This document shows positions 48,049-60,360 of a stretch of 64,000 nt of DNA, in pieces. Source of the DNA: Parus major (taxonomy: Eukaryota; Chordata; Aves; Passeriformes; Paridae); the NCBI RefSeq assembly GCF_001522545.3, contig NC_031770.1, positions 14,516,105 to 14,580,104 on the forward strand, read 5' to 3'. Both the position numbers and the translations under genes were made by a program. The notes under the pieces were generated by a model. It was not told where the DNA came from, did no database searches, and saw only the letters and a list, made by a program, of their open reading frames with translations. Positions within the stretch are counted from its first letter, which is position 1; each line of letters starts with the position of its first letter.

Positions 48049-51000
48049 AATTCACCCTTCACTCCCTTTCTTGAAGAGGATACAGGGGGAAGAATTACAG
48101 GAATAATTTTGCACCTAAAAAACGGGGTTGCCCAGAGGATTTTCTAAAGATTTTCCATCCCCATGACCCAGCTGCACTGTGGACAGCCTGACAAGTGTTT
48201 GGACACAACATCAGCCAGAAACAAGGATTTTGTGTCTCTGACATCTCTTTCTGTGCATCACATTTCCTCTCTTTATTTTGCCTTGTTTTCTCCATTTCTT
48301 AGACACAGGTCTAGACTGAAATTGGGAAGAGCTCTACAAAAGTACAGTCACAATATGGAGGAATCCAGCATAAGATTTAGATCTAGGAAACTCTAAATAT
48401 TCTGTCATATTCAAAAATAAAACCAAAAAGTGTCAGTGCTATAAACACTTTCACAACTAACAAATAGGAAGCACTAAACAAGAACTCAAACAGTAAATAT
48501 GAAACAAGAACTAATGTCTGGAAACTAGAGCCAGGCAAATCTGAATTAGAAACTAGATGTACATTTTTAAACTTCAAGTGTAATCAATCATTGCAACTTA
48601 CTGAAATATTTCCAAAAGCCAGGCTTGAGTTAGACGCAATGTCTCAGGCTCCACAGAAAAATAATTGGATTAAATTCTACTTTCACCTGATGATCAGAAT
48701 ATCCCCTCTGTTTCTGAGTGACAATGTCTGCATTAGTCGAGTCAGGTAGAACAGAGCTTTCATCAAGACAACTTAAACATTTCATTGTTATATTAAACCA
48801 TTGGGATGTTTGCTTGCCTTTCCTGCCAGCTGCATGTTGACTTTTTTAGGATCTATGTTCCTATGGCAGGCAGTACATCTTCTTTCACAGAGCTACCCAA
48901 CTTGTGTAGCTGTCCTTGGGGCTATGAGTACTGCTCTAAGTGAGAGGAAAAAAGTTTTGATTAAGATTCAGAGCTTCCAGCCCTGTGGGATGAAAGAAAT
49001 CCATGTGACTTTTATATTGCACATTGGTCATTAGGAAAAGTGTTTCCAGTTCATTCTGCAAGCAATCTCCAGCAAAAATGTGTAGCTGCTCAAAACAATT
49101 CTGCAAAATCACTGACACAGACATTTCTTTATAATTCATGGCATTTTATTGTTCCTGTTATACTGGGACTTGCTTTTCCCTACAGTGCCCAAGAGGCAGT
49201 TTTCAGTCAGTAATGGCTATTTTCTTGGTCTCCTCTATAACTACATCAAATAAAATTCCACTTTTATTTCCCATGTTCTGTATAAGCTTGACAGTTTACA
49301 ACTCAGTTGAAGCAAATCTAGTTGCTTAGTTCTACTTTCAATGTTTAGCAAGAAAATCGTTTCCCTAAAGCAGTCATTATTTATTAGGGACATGTTTATT
49401 CTGTTTTTGAGAGGTCAACACATGTCTTTTGTCCTTAAAATATTCTCCAGAGGAGGGGAGATTCTTAGATGACCAGGTATCTCCCAGTGGGTAAGAAATT
49501 CTGTTACTGTTTCTGGAAAATAATAATAGCAATGAAAGACTCCCTGTTGTGTTCTCAGGTACTGAGGTACTTCGGGTTTTCCATTGAGCTTAAAAATCTC
49601 AAAAACCTGACCATGTTTTAAGGCTTGATGCAAGAGTCATTAATCTTCTGTTAATTACCAGATTGTGAAGGAATTCAGATGTGCTCAGTAAAGATGGAGG
49701 AGAAATCTCTGATCCCTCCTACTGTCACATAATTTTGCTGATTTTGGTGGAGCTGCTTTTAATTAATTAAGTGAAAGGAGCCCCTTTAAGGTTCCCACCA
49801 TAAAATCTCACTTGATTCCTCATAAATAATGTCTCTAGAGCTCATTCATAGTAATAAAAATATATAGTGTGCTGATTAAAACTGTTGTAATTTATAGTCA
49901 TTAAAACCTCAATTTAAAGACGTATTAAGGGGCAAAATTCTTTGACCATGACACTCTAGTTTGCATCTCATTACAAACTAAAGATTCAGGAGCTGAGATT
50001 GCCATGTACTGGCAAGGAACAATAAAACTCAATGATATGATTTTCCTATCCTTCTATGCTGGGAGCAAACCTTTCCCTGAAAAGAAAAAAAAAATGCAGT
50101 ATGACTATTTTCCATAGAATTGCAAAGAGGTTGTCAAGGCAAGGTTCAGGAGAGCAAATAATCCACCTCAGTGTCCATGATGATGATGATTCAGATGGCA
50201 ACCAGAGTTATTTTTAAAACAAAGGTTCACTTTTCTGGCTCAGGGAAAAATTGGAAGGAAAGGAAATTGCAAAGTCCACAACCAGCCCCATGCCTGGTCC
50301 TACATCCCACAAAGCTCTTCCTGTCCTAATGATAATGAGCACAGAGATGCCCAGCACTTCATGAGAGGGTACCTGATGTCTTAGAAGAACAACCCTTTTG
50401 CAATGTGTCTTTCAAAGCAAGCATCATTTTGCTTAGTCTGAAGGAGCATTTCACATGTTTTTGCCTGTTCTGACAGCTCATGAGAAACCCACAGCATGCA
50501 GGAGCAAAAACCCTGCATTAAAAATACTGGAGCCAAAGCTGGTATTTCACATATCATGGACAGATGTGGCCAACAGTCTGAATGGCAAAAGCAGCACAAA
50601 ATTCCATGTAAGGTTCTGTGCCTGCTTTCCCCCTGGCATAATTCAGTTTATTATACTAGTTTATTTAGCTGACAGGCCTTGACCTGTGTCTTCCATGCTT
50701 TCCATACACTCAGGTTAAGGATATCTTTTCAGTCTGAATGATCCTGGGTTGGAACAAGCAATGCTGAGAAAGAACAGAAGCAGGATTTCAGAACAGGAAT
50801 TTGGACAAACACAGGACTCCTGTGCTGCTGCCTGTAGCAGAGCAAAATTACTTTTTTTCCATACACAAGCAGAGCCATCAAAGGCACAAAGCTCCCTAGG
50901 ACAGAAAACCATTTTTAGTGTGTTCAGTAGCTGTAAACAGTACTATCTGCTAAGTTTAATGATCAACTATTTCTTTCCCATTTGTTCAAAGGAAGAGAAT

Positions 51001-51130
51001 TGCAGAAACTGGAAATGCAGCGAGACTGTTCCATCAGAGTGCAGCTCATGCAGCCAGCGCTGTAAATGCATTCCACATTAGCTGAGAGCTCACCTCGAGA
51101 AGGCTGCTAAAAGCAGCAGTCAGCTCTCAC
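48049..51130. other. No gene seen
   Basis: AT-rich unique sequence with a short ATG repeat (50177-50190) and A-runs near 50082-50094. Open frames are at most 77 codons up to about 50700, then one of 110 codons (50749-51081). None has a recognisable domain. Confidence 0.55.
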
Positions 51131-51160
51131 ACAACAAAACACAACAAAACACAACAAAAC
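51131..51160. repeat. Three copies of a 10-bp tandem repeat
   Basis: ACAACAAAAC is repeated three times without mismatch. It lies about 85 bp upstream of the fold-back structure at 51245. Confidence 0.95.
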
Positions 51161-51244
51161 AGAGCAAATGGCCCCACCATAATTTACATTATTACAGAGC
51201 ATTCCTGGTGAGCCACACTCTGAGCTCCTGAACATTAAGGCTTC

Positions 51245-51327
51245 TGCTGCACAAGGCGATTTCCACCCCACAGCCAGAGGATTGGGGTATTGTAATCCTA
51301 CAGCCAGAGGACACCTTGTGCACAGCA
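51245..51327. repeat. Small fold-back structure with internal direct repeats
   Basis: The left arm tgctgcacaaggcg (51245-51258) is nearly the reverse complement of the right arm caccttgtgcacagca (51312-51327), allowing a 2-base insertion and one wobble. Between them the 12-mer acagccagagga occurs twice, at 51270-51281 and 51300-51311, 30 bases apart. The layout resembles a small non-autonomous fold-back element or the imperfect stem of a structured RNA. No target-site duplication was found and no family is recognised. Confidence 0.6.
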
Positions 51328-54300
51328 GCTCATTCCCTGAACTCAAATAAAGCCATCCACCTACCTAAGCACTGCCTGTCACTTCTTCATTTCCTGTGAA
51401 CAAGGTGGCTTCACCTTGAGCTGCCTTCAAACCATGTGAGTCAGAGCCCCCTTCACGTTTGTGAGGCTTGGATGAGTGTGCTTGGTGTGAGTTTCACTGC
51501 CCACAAAGTTATTGGCTTCATGTTTTATAGTGAGATTGAAATTAAACTTTTTCCACACCAGTAACAGTTCCTGTCAACACAAGGCCATACTATCCATTTC
51601 TCTCCTGTGCACCTGCCCTCATAAACTCTCTACAGAGCAATTCATGCCCATGATATACCAGGCTTTCTTCACAAACAAGCACAGAACTGAAAGAAATTAT
51701 TGCATGGTCCATATAGTGGAGAGGGGAGGTTTGTAAAATCCAGTTATAATTACAGACAGAAACATTTCTGTTCAAGATTTTTACTCCTGATGTCAGTCAA
51801 GAACGATGAGATTTGAATAAAGAAGGCTCCTTCAGATTAAAATCATTCGGTGCAGTGACGTGATGTCTGTGCCAGGATTTAGGCTGTAGCAGAAGACCTT
51901 CCTTCATCAACACCCATTTACATCTCTGAGGGCTGAGCAAGGATGTGCCATTCCATCTTCTGCAGCATTTCCCTCACTGGGCAGAGGTCTGCAGGGGAAC
52001 TGACACCCCTGAAACCAGACAGAAATCTCCAAAGACTGCAGAAGCCCTGACATTGTGACATTGGCCTGAACATAGTCCCAGATCAAGATAATCTCCCAGC
52101 CAAGCCAGTCTTTGGGATGAAGTGGAATTTAAATTTTAAGGTATGAAGACAAGCCTCCTGTCCTTCCCAAATGCTCACTACAGTTGTTCCCCTCTCCCCT
52201 CACCTCTGTGGGACACCAGGCAGCAGCTCCTCAGCTACCTTCTGCTGGTGAACATTTTCCTGCAGTGCTGTGCTCTCAACATACAAACAAAACCCTCTGA
52301 TCCAGGGCATTGGGTGTGCTTAACCCAAGCTGTTGAAGATGACTTACTCTGCAGATGTCACTGGGAACTGTTCATGTGTTTTGGAATTAAGTTTGTGATG
52401 AAAGGCTTTGCTGGATAAGGGACCAAGCTCCTGGTGTTTTCAGGATGAAACCTGAAATTTGGCAGATTTTTACTGTTGCAAATAAACAATGCCAACAGCA
52501 AGAGGAGGTTTTCAAACTCTTTTACTGGGAATTGACTTAAAATAGATTTATTCAGCAGGATTGAGAAAGCACTGCATCACTAACTATTTGGGGCAGTACT
52601 GCTTCACAAACACATATGGGATGATACCGAAATTCCAGTTATTCAACCCTGAAATTTTAGTCCAAAAAGCCAGTACCATTTTGGGCTCAGTTAGAATTTT
52701 CTTTATTAGTTTTTAATGTCAGACTTAACTGTCATCATAAAGCAGGAACACAGTTTTGCCGTAGATTTCCCTGGGGATCCTTGCCTTTAACCAGCTATGC
52801 TCAAAAAGAAGAGGGTACAGGAGTTTTCACTACATGTGTGGAAATGGGCGGGAAGTAGAATTACAAATGACACCTGGACAATCCTTAGCCCCAGGTCTCC
52901 CAAAAGATGCATCAAAAAATGCTGTGAAAGCAACCCACTTGCCTTTGAGAAACTGCTGAACTGTTAGAGCACTGTAGATGCAAGCAGGCAGAATTTCTTA
53001 TGACCTATGGCCCCATTTATATCCCTTTCTCTTTCACCAGTGTCTTTATTTATTTTTTGCAGTTATCTGCTTTCTTTGAGGGTGAAGGGGCAACAATCAT
53101 TACTTGCTGTCTTTTACATTTGAGATGTTTTCATGGATCCAGGATAATTGCCTCCTTTCAGAGTGCTAAGGTAAAAACTGTGTAACAATTAATGTAAAAG
53201 GTGAGATTTGATTGAGTTTCCAGTGTCACAATATTGTTCTCAATATTGACAATGCTGAAGGCCATAATCCATTAATACCAGGGAATTTAATATCAGAGTC
53301 AAGGAGCTAGCTTATAGCTCCCTCACCTCTGCTGGGAAATGATGCTGAAAGGTGTTTTATTGCAGAGGATTTGAGACTTACAGAGGCAGTGGAAGAGGCA
53401 AATGCAGCTCCTAGCAAAGCTTTGCTGCTGCACAGAAGACAAGTTTGTGCATAAGTACCAGATAGGAGCCATGGGGATATGGATGTAGTTTCAAGTTACC
53501 AGGCAGGAAGCATGGCAGTAAACAATAAATCTCTTTTCCATGTCTCAATCTCCTAATAGCAGCAATTGAAGAGGCAGTTGATAAAGATTCAAGTTTCTTC
53601 CTAGTAAAAATTAATCTTCTAATTCTTCTGAGTTGTCTTCTCATCAAGGAAATACTGATTAAAGAGGCTGGGGAAAGAGCACAAAAGAGGAGATCAATCT
53701 GCAGTGATAAGAAACTAAAGGTCAATATGACAAATGTGCCTCTCCTAAAAACGACAATATGATTGTTCAGCCAACATCATTCCCCCGTTTCTGGTCTCTC
53801 TCATTGTGTCTTACTGAGCTAGCACAGCCCCATAGACTGAATTTGACAGCTTCCCTACTCAAGAACATTTGCACCTACCTTCCAGAGCTCTAAGCACAGA
53901 GGTGCCTATTTTTTAAATTTTTTTTTTTACTCTATTTGTTTAGGAAGGGGCTAGAGTGTGGCATTTAACAAAAACCTATCTAATATCCTTTTTTTCCTCC
54001 TTTGTGATATTTTTATGCTTCTTTATCAAGCAAGAAAAAAACCAAAACAACATACTTCCAGTGGATCTGAAAGACAAATCATTACTTTAAATGTACAGAG
54101 CAGGGTCTGCCTTGAAATGAACATCCAAGGCAATTGCTGTATTTTAAAAGCTCCCCAAGTTGCAGGCTTAATATGAAGCAGCTCTCAGCAGAATGTCTTT
54201 TACTGCCTTTCCAAATAACAGCCTAACCGTAAGTATAGATCTTCTGGATATTCTCAGTGTAAAAGATCAATTGTAGAACAGGCAGCTTGATGTTTGCAAT

Positions 54301-54414
54301 CTGTCTTTTAGTAAACATTTCTCTTTCTCCTCCTCAGTTGGAAAATTCCTGCTGGGTTCTGAACAGCAGAGACCTTGAGAAGCTTCCATGTTGGTAAATT
54401 ATAACAGATGTAAC
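51328..54414. other. No gene seen
   Basis: Unique AT-rich sequence. Open frames are at most 104 codons (53411-53725, minus strand, basic-rich, no recognisable domain). A good consensus donor-like string, gtaagtat, occurs at about 54229, but no convincing exon lies upstream of it. Confidence 0.55.
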
Positions 54415-54439
54415 TTTTTTCTTTTTTTTTTTTTTTTTT
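54415..54439. repeat. Long T tract with one C
   Basis: Six thymines, one cytosine and eighteen or more thymines form a 25-base tract. No retroelement body is recognisable on its 3' side, which would be needed to call it a reversed poly(A) tail. It is treated as a simple repeat. Confidence 0.9.
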
Positions 54440-57400
54440 CCCACTGATAAGGATGTTCTAGCAAAATCATCCCTAGCCTTTCTTCCTAAATGCATTCCTC
54501 AGCCAGCTTACAAAAGTTACTTGAGTTCCAAAAGTCAATATTGCTATAAAAAGAGCGTGGAAATGTAACACCTCTTTTAGTGGTGATGGCAAAGAAATAC
54601 TGTGTGTGACTGAGGTGTGTATGTTATCCAGTTGAAATACCTGATGATATTTTGGAGCACTTTAGCCATTAAATTCAGTTTCCTGGCAGTGCAGAAATCA
54701 CTTTATATAACACACTTCAGACTCCACCTTACAGGCAGGCCAGCTTCTTGCCCTCATTCTTCCTATTGGAAGACTGATTAGAAATTTGATTCTTTTAAAT
54801 AGCTAGGAACATTCTCAAATATTCTCTCAGGACATTCATAGGTAATACCTACTCATTTGCTTTTGGTCCAATGTTATTCTTTTGCTTAAACATATCTTTT
54901 CTTACCCTGACCTTCATCCCTCTGATTCATGTATTCACCAGTCCCAAGAAATCCAGTGTTACTTAAATATGATGTAGCCTAGAAGAAGAATCCTAAAGTC
55001 AGGCAATCCCTGGGATTGATAACTCCTACAACTGTTAAATAATGAACTTCTGGTCTACATCTCTATCAGCTATACCCTTCCAGTATGTGTGTGTGTGTGT
55101 GAGTGAGAGAGCTGGGCATATACACTGGGAGCTCATAATTATTCAACACTCAATTGATAAAATTCAGGCACTTGTCTCCTCCACCATTTCCAGCTGATTT
55201 ATTTTGTTGTTAGGCCGAATTTCATGACACAGGCTGCAGTTAAGGTGATGATTTATATTCTCTTGTATTGCAACAGCCCCTTTAAACTTCAGCACCTGAT
55301 CAGAGATGGGAGAATTTGCTTCACAGGATTAATACACAACAGTACCACTGACTAGTGTAGTGCACAGTCTTCTTCAGGACCAGAACTGCTCAGCTCCAGA
55401 GACACTCCATACTTGACAAATGTACTCAGTCCAGAGCAAAAGGAATGTTCTGCAATCCCAAAGCAGGGAAAGTTGTGACTGGGCCACCACAAGTTCAACC
55501 CTTGTGAAGTGCCATCAGAATTTTTTTTTATCTGAATCATGAATTAAATCGAGAAAGCCAAACTTTAGGCTTTTTAGGAAGACTAAATCCTGACAAATGT
55601 AATGTTTCCTTACTTGAGGGTAAGCATGATACAGGTGTGATCCCACAGGTACACCCTGCAAAGTCCAGCCAGCTGGTTCATCCCACAGCACAGACCTTGT
55701 TCCTGCAAGAGTTCTCACTCAAACAGGACATCTCAGTGTGTCCCAGACCCACCACAAGTCCTCAGGCTATGCTGAGAGGTCCTTCCTTCTGCTGGAAAAT
55801 ACTCAAAGTCATCTAGGATCATCCCCAGATTGTCCAATTCTTCTACATGAACAACTGCCTAAAATATGATAATTGTCTTTTAGTACAGAGAGACAAATTT
55901 AGTGGTTGGGATGAAAGTCAGAAACATGCTTTGTAAGGACAAAGCAGAAATAAAATTAACATATTTTCCATGGAAAACATGTCTTTTTTTCCTCCCTATT
56001 TCCAACAGTATTTGGACTGTTTTTACTCATGAGGAAGGATGCAGACACAGGAAATTTCCTCCAGAAAAGTGAACATTCCTTTTCTAATAATACTTCATAC
56101 TGGAGAAGGATCTCTCTCACTTAGTGCATACCAGCTCTCTAAAGCAAAAAAACTCTGAAAGCAGCATACTGAAATCATGTAAAATAAATAATGACCTGTG
56201 ATTTCTTGCCTGAGATTGTTCTGCTGCTTTCCCCAGCCCAGCCCAGCCCACAAAAAAGGAGCTATTTGATTTCTGTGTTATACACTGCCTGTTGTTTGTC
56301 AGCAGGAAAAATTCAGAGTGCTAAAAATGCTTACTGCTTTGAGAGAAGTAATAAAATGTGTGCTTGCCTTCAGATTAGCTATCACTGTTTTTCCCTGCAG
56401 AGAATGAGAGAAATATAGAGGTGAAATTCCATGTTGTTATGTATATAATAGTCTTTAAAGAAGCGCCTGGGGTGTTATGTTGTATTGATATTAATGTGTC
56501 TTATGCAGCTAAATCCCTGCTCACTACTTATAGAACATAAAAGATATGAAATCTAGAATCTTGATCATAAAACACAAATTAAATCAACACAGTCAACTTC
56601 AGAGAGCATGAATATATTTCACTTCATTAGAAAATAATATGCCACACTGGCATTTGGACAGAAATGAAGCCTGCTTGCTAGAACACATTTTTTTCACTGA
56701 ATTTCCCCCTTATATCATTATCAGCACACCAAGGCCTGCCCAGTACCATGGTTCTTTCCCCAGCAGGATTCTCTTTTATTTTCTTCATGGATGGTGGGAA
56801 GCTTGCCATGATTTCTTCACATCTCCAATGGAGCCATGATAACACATCAAAACAAAAGCCATTCTGTTCTGGAATATTTCTCAAACCTAGGGAGAGAAAC
56901 AGGACCAAGGTCAGAAGGGTAAGTGAGGCAACTGGAAGAGAAATTATTAGATCAAGGTGATGGAACATATCAGTTTATAACTGATGAGAAATCCATGTTT
57001 TCTAAGCCTGACTCAGATGGCCTGGATGTCAGGCCAGGAGTCAGGAGCTGTGGATGGCACATGGGCTGGACCTGACACAGAGTCCCTGTGAAATGGGAAA
57101 TTCTCCATCCTGAGATACAGCTAAGAGTCCCAGGGAAGCCTGCAGCCCCTGCAGGCCAGCAGGACACAACACTCAGCCACCCAGAAGCAGCTCGTTTCCA
57201 TGTGGGACAAATCCCATACCTCCCAAACCTCTGTTAGCCCACTGAACTTCTGACTACAAAATTAAAATACACTTTGGCAAGTGCTGCTTGAAAACTTTCC
57301 AACCTCTGCACTAAACCATGCTTAACTCCAAGTCAACACACCTGAAGGGCCAGCAAAGGGGCTGTGCAGCCTAAAGGAAATCTTTGGAGAGGGCTCTCAG

Positions 57401-60119
57401 CCTGAGCTTCCAGAAAGCTTTTAAAGACTGTGCTCCTTTCTATTCTCCATCCCTACCTCCTGCACTTCTCCCAGATGCAGAGCTACAGAGGTGATCCCTC
57501 AGGCACAGAGTGCCCCCAGAGTTACCACTATTTACTCCACTTCTGAAGTGTCCACCCTCACCACCTGTCCATCCCACTGTTCCTTTGTGTTCACCTCACC
57601 TAAGCAATTTCTGACCACGCCATGCAGTTTGGTTTCAATATCATATGTTCTTCACTGTGCATTTTTAATTTTTATGTTTCCACTGATGCATTTGCACTAG
57701 GAAAGTGCTTGTTAAATGCTAAATCAATACCCCAGTGCTCTAAAGCCAAAGTGAGAGCACTGGCCACACTACACCTACAATGCATTAAAGCCACTGTAAC
57801 AAGTTTAATCACTTTGCATCACTTTGAGTGCTCCTTTGTGAAATGACTGCAAAATGCTGCCAAACAGCTTCATTTCATTTTCCTCTAGTGACCAGGTGAA
57901 TATGGGCAGCAGCCATCTCTAAAAATAGGAAAATGGGAGTCTGAAGTTCATTTCCAGGCTAAGAAGACCAGAGATGAAAATTCCTCTGGTCCTGAATGTT
58001 TTCCCTGGCATATTTTTGCATGCTCAGTGGCACAGCAATCGTCCTTCTTCCATAAGATGCACAAATAATGTTTTGGTATTACATATGAAACATTGCTTAT
58101 GTGGCCATAAATAACAGAAAATCTTATTCTGAAAAGGTCCTTTAAAACCCTCTGCATAGCAAATTGGAATTTTACTTTTTTTTTAAAGCTTGATATATTT
58201 CTCCATTTGCTTACTGCACTTGAAGCAAGAATGGACAGCTGTAAAAGGGAGCCCTCCTCATCATGATGTTCTCTTCACCTTCTGCTCCCTAGAATGAGCT
58301 CAGAATTCGTTCTAAAGGTGATATGTTGCTTTCCTTGCCTGTGCCTGATACCTGCAGAGGAACCAAAGCAAAGTCTTCAGCCGCACACTTCCACTCCACA
58401 CATCCTCGAGAACAAACCAAGTTGTGTGAAGTTGCTTAGTCACAACTGGAACCTGTTTATGAAAAGCTTACCAGGGTACATGACCTTAGAGGAACATCAG
58501 CCAGCACCTACCTGAGAGAAACAAGAGGGACAGACTGGGGGCAGAAAGGACATTTTAACCTGTTTGGTGGTAACTGACAGGTATAATCAGCACACAATCA
58601 CTTTCTGAAACTTCTCACCCCAACAGGTGAAAATCTAACAACTCAAAAGTTTTGCCAATGTTTTCTTCAGTGCTGTGATCAAATACTGCCTTGTCCTGAG
58701 CTCCTGTAAAGCCTCAGCCTGATGGAGTGAGTGTCAGCTTAGCTGGTTTCATTTCGGGGCCACTGGCTGGAGAGATTCGCATGAGCTGCAGCCACAAGTT
58801 CTGTCAAATGCATGCAATTTGCCTTCAAATGGCATGAAAATTTCACAACTTTGATTCATAAATTCCTCATGCTGTCCTTGGCTTTTATGTCAACATGATA
58901 AAGTCGGCTTTCCTGTCTTGAAACTTCGTGTGCCCAGCAGCCCCGTTTCCAGACCCACACTTCTGTGCTTTCCTTTGAGCGTGGAGGGAAGGTGGGCAGA
59001 GAGACCTTTGCCATGTTCACCAGCCTAGCTGGGTTAAACACTCACCTGTCAAATGCAGAAAGGGATGAGAGATGTAAGGAGGCCCCATGCCCATGAATTG
59101 TTTCCTCAGAGGCATCACGAGATTCAGGGCTGCCGGCTCCCAGACAGACATTCCTCCTCCACTTTTCACCACGCACTGCTGCAGCAAGGCAAGTGCTTCT
59201 GGGAACAGGCTGGAGACTGGATCCCAGCTGAAAGTAGCCCTTCAAAAATAGCAATTTTTAAACTGAATCATTTTCCAAATCACACTCTAAAATTACTTCC
59301 CTTCCTGGCAAGCTCCCTGCAGCTCATCGGTACACAGGAAAGCATGGACTTGGAGGATGCAGATTTCTCAGGAGCTGCACCAATCCCATTCTGCAGGTTT
59401 CTGCACCCATCCATCCATGCATCTGTCTGTCCATCCCTCCCCTCTGCACCATGAAGTTCAACCGCAGAATACAGGGACCATGTCTCTAACCTTAACAGAG
59501 AGATTTACAAAGAGCTCTTCTCCTTCCCTCCAAATTCTTGTCAAGAGAAATGTCAGGCTACAGAACTACCCAACTGGCCTTTCAGTCCTTTCAAAAACTG
59601 AGCTGTTCACTTGGAGAGCTGAAGGATGCTGACCTCTCCTGAAAGACCAGGTACTGGTTAGGCTGAGGTTCAAAAAAAATGGGTGAGATTCAAAAAAAAT
59701 CTGGTAACTGGTTTGTTGCCTAATAGTCTACAAGAATTCAACAACGGGTTGTGCATTCAGAAATTATCCTTTGCAGGGTCTCAGAAATATTACTGCATCT
59801 TCCTGAGTAGTAGAATAGTAGCTTTCCAGTATTAAAATGTATTAAAAATCCCTTGCATGCTAAGCCACTGACTGAAATTTCCCAGCACAAAGCAATAATA
59901 GAAAACAAATTAGCAAAACTAATGCAGGAAGAGCATAAGCCATCAGAGTGGAAGGTTTTCCCACAAAATGTGAGATTTCATACCAAAAATTATGAGGAAA
60001 GTAAGTCATGTGAACACAGAACTACCCTCACAAGAGCAGGGTGCCTGTGGCTTCCATCAGCAGCACAGGCAAGTGAGAACACATTAACGTGCTCAGGATG
60101 CTCGCAGCACTAGGCAGAA
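54440..60119. other. No gene seen; several tiny arrays
   Basis: Small simple repeats include (TG)8 at 55086-55101, CCCAG units at 56232-56250, CCAT-type units at 59406-59440, and the 20-bp duplication annotated separately. Open frames reach 133 codons (59053-59454, plus strand). That frame is crossed by the CCAT repeat near its end and has no recognisable domain. No transposable element was recognised. Confidence 0.5.
59661..59700. repeat. 20-bp tandem duplication
   Basis: Two adjacent 20-base copies at 59661-59680 and 59681-59700 agree at 18 of 20 positions. Both end in caaaaaaaat. It is a small slippage or duplication product. Confidence 0.92.
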
Positions 60120-60360
60120 TCAGGCCTTCTGAAATCGGCTATTCATCAGATTTAAATTGAATGTAATTGGCAGCACTAATTAGATCATTCTCTCTCTCAG
60201 TGAGAGCAGTGAAAGTGAGAAAGTGGTAGTTAGATCACTGAGCCTCAGGAAAAATAAAAACAAAAGGCCATTGCGTATTCATAAATTAGCAGGAAGAATG
60301 AAGGAATCTCTGATTTAAACAGCGATTGCTTCCTGTTTCGCTCAAACCTGTGGAAATATT
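60120..60360. promoter_or_regulatory. Candidate conserved non-coding element
   Basis: This stretch has high complexity and retains CpG at 60136, 60274, 60323 and 60340. It holds several homeodomain/POU-like cores (ctaattag at 60177-60184, tattcataaatta at about 60276-60288). It also contains ctctctcagtgagag, a partly symmetric string, and two tagatca words about 50 bases apart. No open frame of note crosses it. The composition resembles vertebrate developmental enhancers, but conservation cannot be judged from one sequence. Confidence 0.2.
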
